NCBI GenBank assembly: GCA_029260695.1
Contig: JAJDCT010000136.1
Span: forward strand, 1-15,098
From: Phycisphaeraceae bacterium
GTDB lineage: Bacteria; Planctomycetota; Phycisphaerae; Phycisphaerales; Phycisphaeraceae
Direction of reading: 5' to 3'
Length of the DNA: 15,098 nt
The first letter of the stretch is position 1. Every line of letters starts with the position of its first letter. The notes beneath the pieces were generated by a model that did no database searches, was not told the origin of the DNA, and saw only the letters and a list, made by a program, of their open reading frames with translations. The translations under genes and the position numbers were made by a program. Shown one piece after another: positions 5,363 to 13,826 of the stretch.

Positions 5363-6214
5363 ATGGCCATGCCACGTATCACCCCATATTCACGTCGTCG
5401 GCTTGAATCTACGGGTCGCGCTGCGGGCTTTACGTTGATCGAACTGCTGGTGGTGATCTCCATCATTGCGCTGTTGGTAGGGATTCTGTTGCCGGCGCTG
5501 GGGGCTGCACGCAGGTCTGCGATGGCGATGAAGTGCGCCTCGAATCAGAAGCAGATGGGGACCGCGTGGTTCGCTTACGCGGTGGATCACGAGGGCATTG
5601 CAGCGGGCAGTTCTTGGAGCTTTAGTAGGGCATCTCTTACCCCCCAGCACTGGTATGTCACGCTCTTCCCATACTATGGCGATAATCCAGAGTTGATCCA
5701 GTGTCCGGTCGCGCCCATCCCTAAAGAATTTTCTACCACTGTCAATAACTTCGGTGACTCCACGCACTCCTGGTTGCCGGCGGGAGTGAATCTAACACCA
5801 GCGACCGAGGACAACTACGGCGGTTTCGGCTACAACAATTGGCTCGAGCGCGACGTGTCACCATATGTGCCCAATTATGTTGTCAGTGCGCTCGGCTACG
5901 ACGGCGAAGATCACATGATCAGCAGGGGGATCGACGCACAAGTCAATACAAGCCAGACGCCGCTGTTTGGGGATAGCGTCTGGGCAGACTCGGGTTGGCC
6001 GTTGGAAACTCACCCCCTGCCGAATGACTTTGAAGACCCAGGGCGTGACCTATCAGTAGGGGGTCAGTTGAAGCGATTCTGTGTGAATCGTCACAGTGCG
6101 TCTATCAACGTCACATTCCTGGATGGTTCCGCGCGTCGGGTGAAGATATTGGATCTTTGGTCTTTGAAGTGGCATGCGAAATGGGACGCCACCGATCCGC
6201 CTAACCTGCCTTAA
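5363..6214 (+). CDS. Prepilin-type N-terminal methylation domain protein with H-X9-DG motif
   Basis: A 283-residue type IV pilin-like or type II pseudopilin-like protein. After a basic leader, the cleavage/methylation site is at Gly22/Phe23 (RAAGFTLIELLVVISII) with Glu27 as the +5 glutamate, followed by a hydrophobic helix to about residue 44 that anchors and assembles the protein. The globular part (60-240) is rich in Trp, Tyr and Pro and resembles planctomycete secreted pseudopilin-like proteins. The C-terminal region carries H-X9-DG (His244, Asp254-Gly255), a hallmark of this planctomycete family. PilD-like peptidase processing is inferred from family knowledge. The ATG at 5363 has AAGGGA about 11 bases upstream; ATG 5369 is a possible alternative. 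No other pilus or secretion gene is adjacent, so it is an orphan whose assembly machine is encoded elsewhere. Confidence 0.9.
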   Translation: MAMPRITPYSRRRLESTGRAAGFTLIELLVVISIIALLVGILLPALGAARRSAMAMKCASNQKQMGTAWFAYAVDHEGIAAGSSWSFSRASLTPQHWYVTLFPYYGDNPELIQCPVAPIPKEFSTTVNNFGDSTHSWLPAGVNLTPATEDNYGGFGYNNWLERDVSPYVPNYVVSALGYDGEDHMISRGIDAQVNTSQTPLFGDSVWADSGWPLETHPLPNDFEDPGRDLSVGGQLKRFCVNRHSASINVTFLDGSARRVKILDLWSLKWHAKWDATDPPNLP

Positions 6215-6246
6215 GTAGGCCGCCATTCGTTTTTTTTATCCGGATA

Positions 6247-6281
6247 TAACAGGGCCGCGTTTTATGAACGTGGCCCTGTTA
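6247..6281. terminator. Strong bidirectional hairpin between convergent genes
   Basis: A 15-bp stem (6247-6261 with 6267-6281, one G-U pair) with a 5-base loop lies between the plus-strand prepilin-like gene (ends 6214) and the minus-strand cheB (ends 6334). It contains ACAGGGCC pairing with GGCCCTGT. No T-run follows it on either strand; a T8 run (6230-6237) precedes it on the plus strand. Position and stability make it the likely shared transcription end. Confidence 0.7.
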
Positions 6282-6333
6282 GTAATCAGGTTATTAAAGC
6301 GTTTTTATTAGCGAGGGTGTTGGGCTTAGTGTG

Positions 6334-7383
6334 TCACGCGGCGGCGGCGGTGGTTGCGAGTGCGGAGATCGCCTTGCCGATATCGGCTGGGGATAAGCAC
6401 GCGGTGGTGATGCCTGCTTCTGTCACTGATTTGGGCATGCCGTAGACGACACAGGTTTCCTGGCTTTGTGCAAGGATGGTGCCGCCGATTTTGTGGAGTT
6501 CCTGCCCGCCTTTCAGGCCGTCGGCCCCGATCCCGGTGAGGACGACGGCGAGGGTTCTGGCGGCGGTGGCTTTCGCTGAGGAGGAGAAGAGCGCATCGAC
6601 ACTAGGTCGGTACACGGCCTCGGCGGGCTCGGTGCCGACGCGTGCTTCGAGTTTACCCGAGCTGAGTTTGTGGACCTGCATATGCTTGCCGCCACAGGCC
6701 AGGTAGATGTACCCGGCCTCGATCACCTCGCGCTTTTCTACATGTTTAACACGAAGTGCACACATCTTGTCGAGTCGCTCGGCCATAGAACGCGTGAAGA
6801 TTTCGGGCATGTGTTGCGCGACGACGATCGGGCAGTGTGTCGTGGCGGGCAGGGCCCCGAGGATGGTTTCCAGGACGGGCGGCCCGCCTGTAGATGAGCC
6901 GATGCAGACCAGGTCAAACTGTGAGGATCGGAACTTGGGGATATCGGTGGGGGTTGCGGTGCCCCTGGGTTCAGTTGAGGGGCGGTGTGGGTTGGATTGC
7001 GCGAGGGCTTTGACTATGCGGATGAGCTTGGTTTGAAGCTTGCTCATGTTCATTGAAAAATCTGACTGGTCCTTCGCCAGGACATCCGCGGCGCCTAGTT
7101 TGAGTGCCTGCAGCGAGGCTGTTGAGCCCTCGGTGGTCAAGGAGCTGAGCATGAGGATCTGTGTGGGCGCGGTCCTCATGATGTGGCGCAGGGCGGTGAG
7201 CCCGTCCATCTCGGGCATCTCGATGTCGAGTGTGATGACGTCTGGCTTGAGTGTTTTGGCAAGGTCGACCGCTTCCTTGCCGTTTTGGGCTACACCGACG
7301 ACCTCGATGTCCGGGTCGGCGGCCAGCATGGTGCAAACGGCGCGGCGCATGAAAGCGGAATCATCAGTTACCAGTACTCGCAT
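6334..7383 (-). CDS. cheB: Chemotaxis response regulator protein-glutamate methylesterase/glutamine deamidase CheB
   Basis: CheB removes methyl groups from receptor glutamates and deamidates glutamines during adaptation; phosphorylation by CheA activates it. The 349-residue protein has the standard two domains. The receiver (1-125) has Asp7/Asp8, phospho-acceptor Asp53 in TLDIEMPEMDG, and conserved SSLTTEG and Lys104. A linker of about 25 residues leads to the CheB methylesterase domain (about 155-345) with the catalytic triad Ser164 (GSSTGGP), His191 (AQHMPEIF) and Asp288 (LTGIGADG). GGAG lies 9 bases before the ATG. It is the last gene of the operon, 79 bases after fapA, and a strong hairpin follows it. 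All catalytic residues are present, so it should be active. The C-terminus ends in an alanine-rich tail. Confidence 0.96.
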   Translation of the reverse strand: MRVLVTDDSAFMRRAVCTMLAADPDIEVVGVAQNGKEAVDLAKTLKPDVITLDIEMPEMDGLTALRHIMRTAPTQILMLSSLTTEGSTASLQALKLGAADVLAKDQSDFSMNMSKLQTKLIRIVKALAQSNPHRPSTEPRGTATPTDIPKFRSSQFDLVCIGSSTGGPPVLETILGALPATTHCPIVVAQHMPEIFTRSMAERLDKMCALRVKHVEKREVIEAGYIYLACGGKHMQVHKLSSGKLEARVGTEPAEAVYRPSVDALFSSSAKATAARTLAVVLTGIGADGLKGGQELHKIGGTILAQSQETCVVYGMPKSVTEAGITTACLSPADIGKAISALATTAAAA

Positions 7384-7462
7384 CTATAATATCTCCGGAC
7401 GATTGGTTATGTATTTATGTCTGCTGAATCGGGCTATGCATTTAGGGGTAAGCGCGTCTGGG

Positions 7463-8968
7463 TCATGCGGCGTTCCTGCCTGGGCGTATCGCCTGTGTGT
7501 CTGCGATCTGTGCCAGCGGGCATGGGGGCGCGTCGCCCTGGCGGTATACGAGCTTGTCGCTGCCCTCAAGGTATATCCTTGCGGGGCCTTTGATCTCGGC
7601 GGTGATCTTGTGGCGTAGTCGCCCGTAGGTCAGCCTGACTCCGGGGTTGACCATCCGATGGATCGTGAGGTTGACGCTTCGGCGTTTTTCGATTTCGTTT
7701 GTGATGCTATCCAGTGTGCGTTGTGCTTTTTGTAGATTGGTGTTGACCATGGATATCTCGAACATGATTTCGGTCTGCCGTTCTCTATCGGTCGCGGTCA
7801 TCCGTCCCTTGACAGACATCTTGTTAATGAGGTCTTGCTCTTCGGTGAGTTTTTCCAGGTCTTTGGTGAATGTCTGAACCATTGCGTCCAGTTTTTCAGC
7901 GAACGGGTCCAGACGGGGGACGGACCCAATGGTGAGGTTGGTTTCGACGCCGGCGCCGCTTCCAAGCGTGCCGATGTTGACTTCGCCAGTGGGGATGAGT
8001 AATCCCCCGATGATCGATCCGTGTGGCGAGTTGATTCCACCGTCGATAGTGAGTTCACAGTTAATGACTTCGCGGTCGATGCAGAGGTCCTCCTTGATGT
8101 GGCCTTGCACATTGTCGAGGTACTTGCCTTTTAGAGAGCCCCCGACGTATGCATACCCGCGTTCCCTGCCGGCAAACCCACCGTTGGCGATAAGGTCCTT
8201 GCCGGTATCGAGAGTAGCGGCCTCGATCAGACCCTTGACTTCCACGTTGCCGGTCGCCTTGACGATGAAGCAATCTCGGATGCCGCGGCCGATGGTGATG
8301 TCGCCATCGAAGTCCAGGTTCCCGGTGGAGAAGTCGACGTAATCCTTGATCTCGATCTGCTTGCGTATCTGAGCCTTGCCGACTTCACGGTAGAGTACGC
8401 CGTCCTGTTGGGCGATGAGGCTCCCGTCGGCACGGCGCATCAGGGTTTCGTCTATCTGTAGAGGCATGTCCTTGCCAGACTTGGCGGGGATAGTGTTGCC
8501 CGTGACGTCGCGCCCGTCCTCGCCGAGGGTGGCCTCGCGTATTTGTCCAACCACGTCTCCTGTCTCGACCATTACAAAGGCGCAGCGGTCGTAGTGGGAC
8601 AAGGGCTCCTGGTCGTCGTCTTTGTCCCGTTCCTCCCCGGTGCTATGGCCGTCCTGCGTGTCAGCATCGTCCTGATTTTTTTCATCGACTAGCCATCGGA
8701 TAGCGCCATCGGTCCCGTGGGTTGGCGGCTGGGCGAAAGCGATGTCGATGGTGGCGGTCTGGTCGTCGGGAGGCGTGCTCTGGGTGAGCTCTTGTATGGC
8801 TTGATTTGTGAAGTCGGTGACTTCGACCCCCTGGCCTCGTATGACCTCTTTAAGTAGGGGGGCCGTCATCATTGCGCGGCTACAGCCGGCCGGTATGACA
8901 AGCTGTGCCGACAGCTTATCACCGGCGATGATCACCGACGGCGACGTCTCTTCAGCGGCAGCAGCCAT
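7463..8968 (-). CDS. fapA: FapA family protein (DUF342)
   Basis: A 501-residue DUF342/FapA protein. The N-terminal FapA domain (about 10-95) is followed by an acidic, probably disordered insert (about 96-122, DKDDDQE). The central region (about 125-350) has repeated short strands such as GDITIGRGI, KATGNVEVKG and LTIDGGINSPHG, which predict a right-handed beta-helix of the bactofilin-like/polymer-forming type. A coiled coil (about 355-432) and a short C-terminal domain follow. FapA proteins are known from work in Vibrio to help polar flagellar placement; in many genomes the family is uncharacterised. GGAG lies 7 bases before the ATG. Its position between cheY and cheB in a tight operon suggests a role in localising or coupling the chemotaxis apparatus, which is inference. 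No enzyme motif is visible. Confidence 0.88.
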   Translation of the reverse strand: MAAAAEETSPSVIIAGDKLSAQLVIPAGCSRAMMTAPLLKEVIRGQGVEVTDFTNQAIQELTQSTPPDDQTATIDIAFAQPPTHGTDGAIRWLVDEKNQDDADTQDGHSTGEERDKDDDQEPLSHYDRCAFVMVETGDVVGQIREATLGEDGRDVTGNTIPAKSGKDMPLQIDETLMRRADGSLIAQQDGVLYREVGKAQIRKQIEIKDYVDFSTGNLDFDGDITIGRGIRDCFIVKATGNVEVKGLIEAATLDTGKDLIANGGFAGRERGYAYVGGSLKGKYLDNVQGHIKEDLCIDREVINCELTIDGGINSPHGSIIGGLLIPTGEVNIGTLGSGAGVETNLTIGSVPRLDPFAEKLDAMVQTFTKDLEKLTEEQDLINKMSVKGRMTATDRERQTEIMFEISMVNTNLQKAQRTLDSITNEIEKRRSVNLTIHRMVNPGVRLTYGRLRHKITAEIKGPARIYLEGSDKLVYRQGDAPPCPLAQIADTQAIRPGRNAA

Positions 8969-9013
8969 AGGTTAACTCCTGCACATCGGCTGGTACCGAG
9001 GCGCGGCCGCTGA

Positions 9014-9388
9014 CTAGGCGGCGACGCGGGCGAGTGTTTCTTTGATCCGTTCGCCGAGCAGGTCGGGTGTAAACGGTTTGACCACGTAATTGTTGACACC
9101 GGCCTTAATCGCCTCAACCACCCGGGATTTTTCGGCTTCGGTCGTGACCATGATGATCGGCACCTTGTGGCCTTGTTCGCGGTACTTCTTCACGAACGTC
9201 AGGCCGTCCATGTTGGGCATGTTCCAATCGACCAGAAGCAACTCTGGCTGAAACGCGCCAACTTTGGATAAGGCATCCAAGCCGTCACAGGCCTCTTCCA
9301 GATCGGTGTATCCCAGTTGGGTCAAGATACCCTTCTGGATATTACGCATCGTCTTGGAGTCATCGACAAGCATGACTTTCATCTTCAT
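9014..9388 (-). CDS. cheY: Chemotaxis response regulator CheY
   Basis: A single-domain receiver of 124 residues that would carry the signal from CheA to the flagellar switch. All key positions are present: acidic pair Asp9/Asp10, phospho-acceptor Asp54 (LLVDWNMPNMDG), Thr82 in MVTTEAE, Tyr101 and Lys104 in YVVKPF. There is no output domain. The start is ambiguous: from ATG 9388 the GGAG (complement of 9392-9395) is only 3 bases away, whereas from ATG 9382 it is 9 bases away, so the true product may be 122 residues beginning MKVMLVDDS. It lies between cheX and fapA in the operon. The target could also be a non-flagellar motility system, since no flagellar genes are in the window. Confidence 0.95.
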   Translation of the reverse strand: MKMKVMLVDDSKTMRNIQKGILTQLGYTDLEEACDGLDALSKVGAFQPELLLVDWNMPNMDGLTFVKKYREQGHKVPIIMVTTEAEKSRVVEAIKAGVNNYVVKPFTPDLLGERIKETLARVAA

Positions 9389-9462
9389 TTACTCCTGGTC
9401 TGGCGAGGCCTGCATGGCCATCGTTCTTAGTATTGGTTAGTCGGTGTATTTGTTACGCGTGA

Positions 9463-9945
9463 TTAGGCCGTGGCCGCAGGTGTGCCAGCGTCTTGACGGA
9501 CTGAGACCTCGACGCCGAACTCTCCGCAATCCGATTCGCAGGGTATGCAGATCGCGACGACGTCCTTTCGGCCGTAGACCTGGTGGCTTTGTCCGATCAC
9601 GACCGAGGGGCATGAGATCGAGACATCCTTCCCGGAGAACTGGGCTTTGGCCCCACCGGAGACCATGTTGACCAACTCACCGACCGCGTCCGCAAAATCT
9701 TCGTGGCCGGGGTCTAACTCCGTGCCGGTGAAGATGGAGACGACGCGGGTGGCGGTCGCGGTGGGGAAGCTGAGCACAACGGAGCCCTCGACGTCACCGG
9801 ACATGCCGATGATCGCCGAGACGTCGTGCCCGTATTCGCCCGGATGCTTGATCTCTGGCTGCCCAATCTGGACGGGCAGTTGGAGCATCGTCTCGAATAC
9901 ATTCTGAACGGATTTAATGAACGGGATGATATAGGACTGGTCCAC
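9463..9945 (-). CDS. cheX: Chemotaxis protein CheX (CheY-P phosphatase)
   Basis: A 160-residue CheX-type protein of the CheC/CheX/FliY family, which dephosphorylates CheY-P. The catalytic signature E-x2-N is present as Glu90 and Asn93 in DAVGELVNMVSGGAK, with the following GGAKAQF typical of the family. A single such motif fits CheX rather than the two-site CheC. The start is GTG at 9945 with AAGGAG 9 bases upstream; this ribosome site lies in the 20-base gap after cheA, so the genes are probably co-translated. Immediately downstream is cheY, its presumed substrate. No cheZ, cheC or cheD is in the window, so this is the only visible route for signal termination. A short Ala/Pro tail follows the fold. 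Confidence 0.9.
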   Translation of the reverse strand: MDQSYIIPFIKSVQNVFETMLQLPVQIGQPEIKHPGEYGHDVSAIIGMSGDVEGSVVLSFPTATATRVVSIFTGTELDPGHEDFADAVGELVNMVSGGAKAQFSGKDVSISCPSVVIGQSHQVYGRKDVVAICIPCESDCGEFGVEVSVRQDAGTPAATA

Positions 9946-9965
9946 GGCTTGAATCTCCTTGGTTA

Positions 9966-12335
9966 TCAGGCGGCCGCCTTCGTCTCACTGTTTACGGTTG
10001 TGCTGTTACTGCGGATAAGTTGAATGACGTCGAGGATCAGGCAGACCTCACCGTCTTCCTGGATTGTGGCGCCACTGAACGGGCCGCCTTGCATGTAGGT
10101 GTCGTCGAGGGGCTTGATGACGATTTCCTGCTGACCGACGAGCCTGTCTACACAAAGCCCGACCCTCTGTCCGCCTACGGCGACGACTACGGCGAACCGA
10201 CTGCCGTCATCAACAGGTGGTTCGTCCAGCCGCTGTCGCATGTCTACCAGCGGGAGCACGATGTCACGTAGCTTCATCACGGGGTGCCCAGAGACGCTCT
10301 TAATTTCATCGAGCTCGGGCCTGACTATTTCGACGATGCTTTGCAGGGGTATCGAGTAGACGTGGTCCCCGACGCCAACCACCATGGCGGGCATGATTGC
10401 GACGGTCAGGGGGATCAGAATTTCGATCGTTGTGCCCTGGCCCTTTTTGCTCATGACGTTGATGGTGCCGTTGAGCTTATTGATATTCGTGCGGACAACG
10501 TCCATCCCGACGCCACGGCCGGAGAGGTCGCTGACCTGCTTGGCTGTGGAGAAGCCCGCGCCGAAGATGAAGCCGAACACATCTTCATCGGATAATTGTT
10601 CGAGTTTCTCGGGCGTGGTCATGCCCTTCTCGATCGCCTTCTGGCCCAGCACTTCACGGTCCAGGCCCTTGCCGTCGTCTGTGATGGCAACGCGGACGTG
10701 GCTTCCCTGATGCTCGGCTTCGAGCCGGATCGTGCCGATCTCGCTCTTGCCGGATTTGGTGCGGTCTTCCGGCTTCTCGACACCGTGGTCGGACGAGTTT
10801 CGCAAGATGTGGACCAGCGGGTCGGCCAACATTTCCAAGACGCTCTTGTCGACTTCGGTGTCTTTGCCGACGATTTCGAGGTTGATTTTCTTGTCTGTCA
10901 TACGCGCCATGTCACGGATAACGCGTGGGTACCGGTCGAAGAGCTTGGCGAGAGGCTGCATGCGGGTCCGCATGACGCTGACCTGAAGCTCGCTCATCAG
11001 ATGATCCAGGTCCCCGGCGGCGTCGGAGAAGTCTTCGGCCATTTCTGGCGGGATCGGCTGGTCTTTGATGTTCCGGGTCAACGCCAGGACGCGGTTCTTG
11101 TTGAGAACCAATTGCCCGACCAGGTTCAAGAGCGATTCGAGCCGACTGACTTCGACCCGGATGGTCTGTTCGGTGACGGGTTTGGCGGGGGCGCGTGAGC
11201 CGGCTGTATCTTTCTCCGCCTTATCTTTTTCTTCTGGATCTTTAGCTTCTTCCGGAGCGGCCACAGGCTCATCCGTGGTTGCCGGTTTTGGTGTTTCGGC
11301 CTTCTGGACGGTTGGCTCGGGTGTATCCTCAACCGTAGCAGTAGAAGCGATTTCTATTTGCCCTTGTTCGATCACGCCGTCGAGTATCAGGAGGGCCTGT
11401 ACGTCGCCGTTGTGCTGTCCTTTGACCTGATCATCGATAGAGCCGTCTTCCGCGAGTTTTGTTAACCGTGAGCAGAAGGTGTCCAGTGGCCAACTAAGCG
11501 CCCGCAGGTCGTTCAAGGCCTCGGCCTGCTGGTCTATCAGGGTTTTTGCGGCCTTGATCCGGATCGCAATCTCTTCGATCACCTCGTGTGAGGCGTCGTG
11601 GAGTTTTCCGGCGACGGATGTGAGTACCTTGATCAGGGAAGTCATCTCGTCGAGCTCGAAGAACTCGGCGGTCTTCTCCATTTCCTCGCAGACCTCTGCG
11701 AGGTAGTTCGCAGATTCCTCCAGTGTCGCATCGTTGCAGAGTCCGTCCACCGCCTCGCCGATATGTTTGGCGGCATCCTGGAGGTCTGTGATCATGAACT
11801 CAAGCAGGTCGAGCTTCTGTGGGCCGAGGTTCAACGGGACGCCGGGTTTGGCGTTGTCTTCGGCATCGGGCTCTTTGCCGGCGTCTTGTGAGGGGGGGGG
11901 CGTGTTTGCATCCGGCGTGTCGGCTGCGGCGGCCTCACCTTCTGCGATTGCATGGAGCGTGTCGATCAGATCTTTGGGGCCGTCCTGGGCCTCCTCGCCG
12001 GCCGAGAGTTGTTCGATCATCCCCTTGACGACGTCGGCGCTCTGTAGAAGCGCGTCCATGACTTGCTCGGTGACATCAACCTCGCCTTTACGGAGCCTGT
12101 TGAGTGTATCCTCGGCTGCGTGGGCAAAGGTGGTCACCGCGGTCAAACCCAGGAAGCTTGCGGCGCCTTTGATTGTATGTAGTGCACGGAAACAGCCGTT
12201 GCATAGCTCCTGAGCCTCCTCCGAGGAGTCAGCGGTTTCCAGCCGGACGAGGTCGGTGTCGAGCTGGTCGATCAGCTCGCCCGACTCGGTCAGGAAATCC
12301 TGCAACAGGCTTGGATCCATGGCATCAAATGACAC
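9966..12335 (-). CDS. cheA: Chemotaxis sensor histidine kinase CheA
   Basis: CheA autophosphorylates under receptor/CheW control and phosphorylates CheY and CheB. With the start at GTG 12335 it has 789 residues; AGAAAGG lies 9 bases upstream. A TTG at 12344 would touch that ribosome site, and ATG 12320 is too far from it. Domains: P1/HPt (about 5-115) with His53 in RALHTIKGAA; a Pro/acidic linker; a long all-helical region (about 170-300); a second charged linker (about 335-385); P3 dimerisation (about 390-455); P4 ATPase with DPLVHILRNSSDHG (505-518), DDGKG (553-557) and GRGVGMDVV (606-614); and a CheW-like P5 (about 640-775). There is no recognisable P2 CheY/CheB-docking domain; the helical region occupies its place and has no HTIKG-type histidine. 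A nine-base C-run encodes PPP at residues 146-148. Confidence 0.96.
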   Translation of the reverse strand: MSFDAMDPSLLQDFLTESGELIDQLDTDLVRLETADSSEEAQELCNGCFRALHTIKGAASFLGLTAVTTFAHAAEDTLNRLRKGEVDVTEQVMDALLQSADVVKGMIEQLSAGEEAQDGPKDLIDTLHAIAEGEAAAADTPDANTPPPSQDAGKEPDAEDNAKPGVPLNLGPQKLDLLEFMITDLQDAAKHIGEAVDGLCNDATLEESANYLAEVCEEMEKTAEFFELDEMTSLIKVLTSVAGKLHDASHEVIEEIAIRIKAAKTLIDQQAEALNDLRALSWPLDTFCSRLTKLAEDGSIDDQVKGQHNGDVQALLILDGVIEQGQIEIASTATVEDTPEPTVQKAETPKPATTDEPVAAPEEAKDPEEKDKAEKDTAGSRAPAKPVTEQTIRVEVSRLESLLNLVGQLVLNKNRVLALTRNIKDQPIPPEMAEDFSDAAGDLDHLMSELQVSVMRTRMQPLAKLFDRYPRVIRDMARMTDKKINLEIVGKDTEVDKSVLEMLADPLVHILRNSSDHGVEKPEDRTKSGKSEIGTIRLEAEHQGSHVRVAITDDGKGLDREVLGQKAIEKGMTTPEKLEQLSDEDVFGFIFGAGFSTAKQVSDLSGRGVGMDVVRTNINKLNGTINVMSKKGQGTTIEILIPLTVAIMPAMVVGVGDHVYSIPLQSIVEIVRPELDEIKSVSGHPVMKLRDIVLPLVDMRQRLDEPPVDDGSRFAVVVAVGGQRVGLCVDRLVGQQEIVIKPLDDTYMQGGPFSGATIQEDGEVCLILDVIQLIRSNSTTVNSETKAAA

Positions 12336-12353
12336 AGTTAACAACCTTTCTTA

Positions 12354-13196
12354 CTAGCCCTTTTTGTAGGCGAACCCCTGTGGGAAGGGGAGTGCTTCGA
12401 AATTCACGTCCAGGTTCCTGAGTGTCTCGCTGTGGCCGATGAACAGTGTGCCATCGTTCTGGAGTTGCTCGTGGTACAACTTGGCGCAGTTATTTTTCAT
12501 TTCGTCGTCGAAGTAGATCATCACGTTCCGGCAGAATATCACGTCCCATGTGCCGAACCGCTTGGCGGCCAGTCGGTCCTTGAGGTTCAGCTTCTCGAAG
12601 TGGACCATGCTCTGGACGGTTGGGTCGAGTTGATACATGCTGCCGTCTTGCTTGAAGTATCGGTTGAGCACCATTGGATTGACTGAACGGATCGAGTAGT
12701 GGGGGTACTTGCCGCTCTGGGCCGTCATCAGCACTTTCTCGCTGATGTCTGTGCCCAGGACTTCGATCTTCCAATCTGAAAGCCGCACGCCCAGAGAGCG
12801 GTGGATCTGGATCGCAAGGGTGTAAGGCTCTTCGCCGCTGGAGCACGCGGCGGACCAGATCCGCAGCGTTTTGCTGGAGCTCCTGGCTTCAAGCAACTTG
12901 GGCAAGACCTCTCTCTCGAACACATCGAGCTGGGGTTCATTGCGGAAGAAGCTGGTCTCGTTGATGGTGATGCGGTTGAACATTTCCTGAAACTCGTCGG
13001 TCTGGTATGGGCCGGCGGTCAGGAACATGATGTATTGATCGAAATCTTCGAGCTCCAGCTCGTCAAGGCGCCGTGATAGCCTGCTCTCGAGGACGTACTT
13101 CTTGGTGTCCTGGAAGTAGATGCCAGACCGTTCGTACACAACCTTACGCAGTTTTTCGAACTGCACGGTGCTCATCGTAATGCTTTTAATCGTCAT
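12354..13196 (-). CDS. cheR: Chemotaxis protein methyltransferase CheR
   Basis: CheR uses S-adenosylmethionine to methylate receptor glutamates, opposing CheB. The 280 residues comprise the N-terminal helical CheR_N domain (about 10-75), the NETSFFRN motif (79-86), the SAM-binding SAACSSGEEPY (115-125), GTDIS with acidic Asp150, CRNVMIYF (222-229) and GHSE (254-257). All hallmark motifs are intact and the length is standard. There is no C-terminal receptor-tethering pentapeptide-binding extension such as a TPR domain. The ATG at 13196 has AGGGA 6 bases upstream; Met8 (13175) is possible. The gene ends 18 bases before the cheA GTG and follows cheW by 99 bases. Confidence 0.96.
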   Translation of the reverse strand: MTIKSITMSTVQFEKLRKVVYERSGIYFQDTKKYVLESRLSRRLDELELEDFDQYIMFLTAGPYQTDEFQEMFNRITINETSFFRNEPQLDVFEREVLPKLLEARSSSKTLRIWSAACSSGEEPYTLAIQIHRSLGVRLSDWKIEVLGTDISEKVLMTAQSGKYPHYSIRSVNPMVLNRYFKQDGSMYQLDPTVQSMVHFEKLNLKDRLAAKRFGTWDVIFCRNVMIYFDDEMKNNCAKLYHEQLQNDGTLFIGHSETLRNLDVNFEALPFPQGFAYKKG

Positions 13197-13295
13197 GCTA
13201 TGTCCCTGGCCCTAGCGATTTGGACCCCCGTTAAGTCCTGGCCTGGCCGTATTGGTGCCTCTAGCCTCTCGTCATCGGATCGACTGGATCTGCCT

Positions 13296-13826
13296 CTAAG
13301 CTGCTTGTGAGCTCTTGTCTATCTCAGCGATCTCGACTGCGGTAAATAATTTTTCCAGATTCAACAAGATCAGCAGGCGGTCGTCCAGTTTGCCGACGCC
13401 CTGGACGTAGTCTGTATCCAGCCCGCAGACCATGGCCGGAGGCGGCTCGACGATGCTCGAGTTAATCCGCAGCACTTCGTTGACACGGTCGACGGTGAAC
13501 CCGATGACCCGGCTGGCGATCTCGACGACGATAATCCGAACGTCGTCTGAATTTTCCAGCTCGACCAAGCCGAACCGCTTGCGGAGATCGATCACGGGGA
13601 TAATCTTCCCGCGCAGGTTGATAACACCCTCAACGAACTCGGGGCTCTGGGGCACCCGGGTGATCTGCATCATCCGGTTGATTTCCTGAACACTGAGTAT
13701 CGGGACGGCATACTCCTCATCGCCGACCTCGAAGCTCACAAGCTGAAGCAACTCCCCATCCGAGGAGGCCTGGCTGATAACTGAGTTGATATCTTCGGTG
13801 GTTGGGGCCTGTGTTTCAGTTGCCAT
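13296..13826 (-). CDS. cheW: Chemotaxis coupling protein CheW
   Basis: CheW bridges methyl-accepting receptors and CheA in signalling arrays. I start it at ATG 13826 (176 residues), because GGAG lies 9 bases upstream; an in-frame ATG at 13841 has no usable site. After about 25 polar residues, the CheW SH3-like double barrel (about 26-165) shows LVSFEVGDEEYAVPI, the conserved VINLRGKIIPVIDLRKRFG (69-87) and VDRVNEVLRI (112-121). It is the first gene of the operon. The start overlaps a 14-codon reading frame with a much stronger ribosome site (13816-13860), which suggests translational coupling. No receptor gene is adjacent, so its partners are encoded elsewhere. Confidence 0.95.
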   Translation of the reverse strand: MATETQAPTTEDINSVISQASSDGELLQLVSFEVGDEEYAVPILSVQEINRMMQITRVPQSPEFVEGVINLRGKIIPVIDLRKRFGLVELENSDDVRIIVVEIASRVIGFTVDRVNEVLRINSSIVEPPPAMVCGLDTDYVQGVGKLDDRLLILLNLEKLFTAVEIAEIDKSSQAA

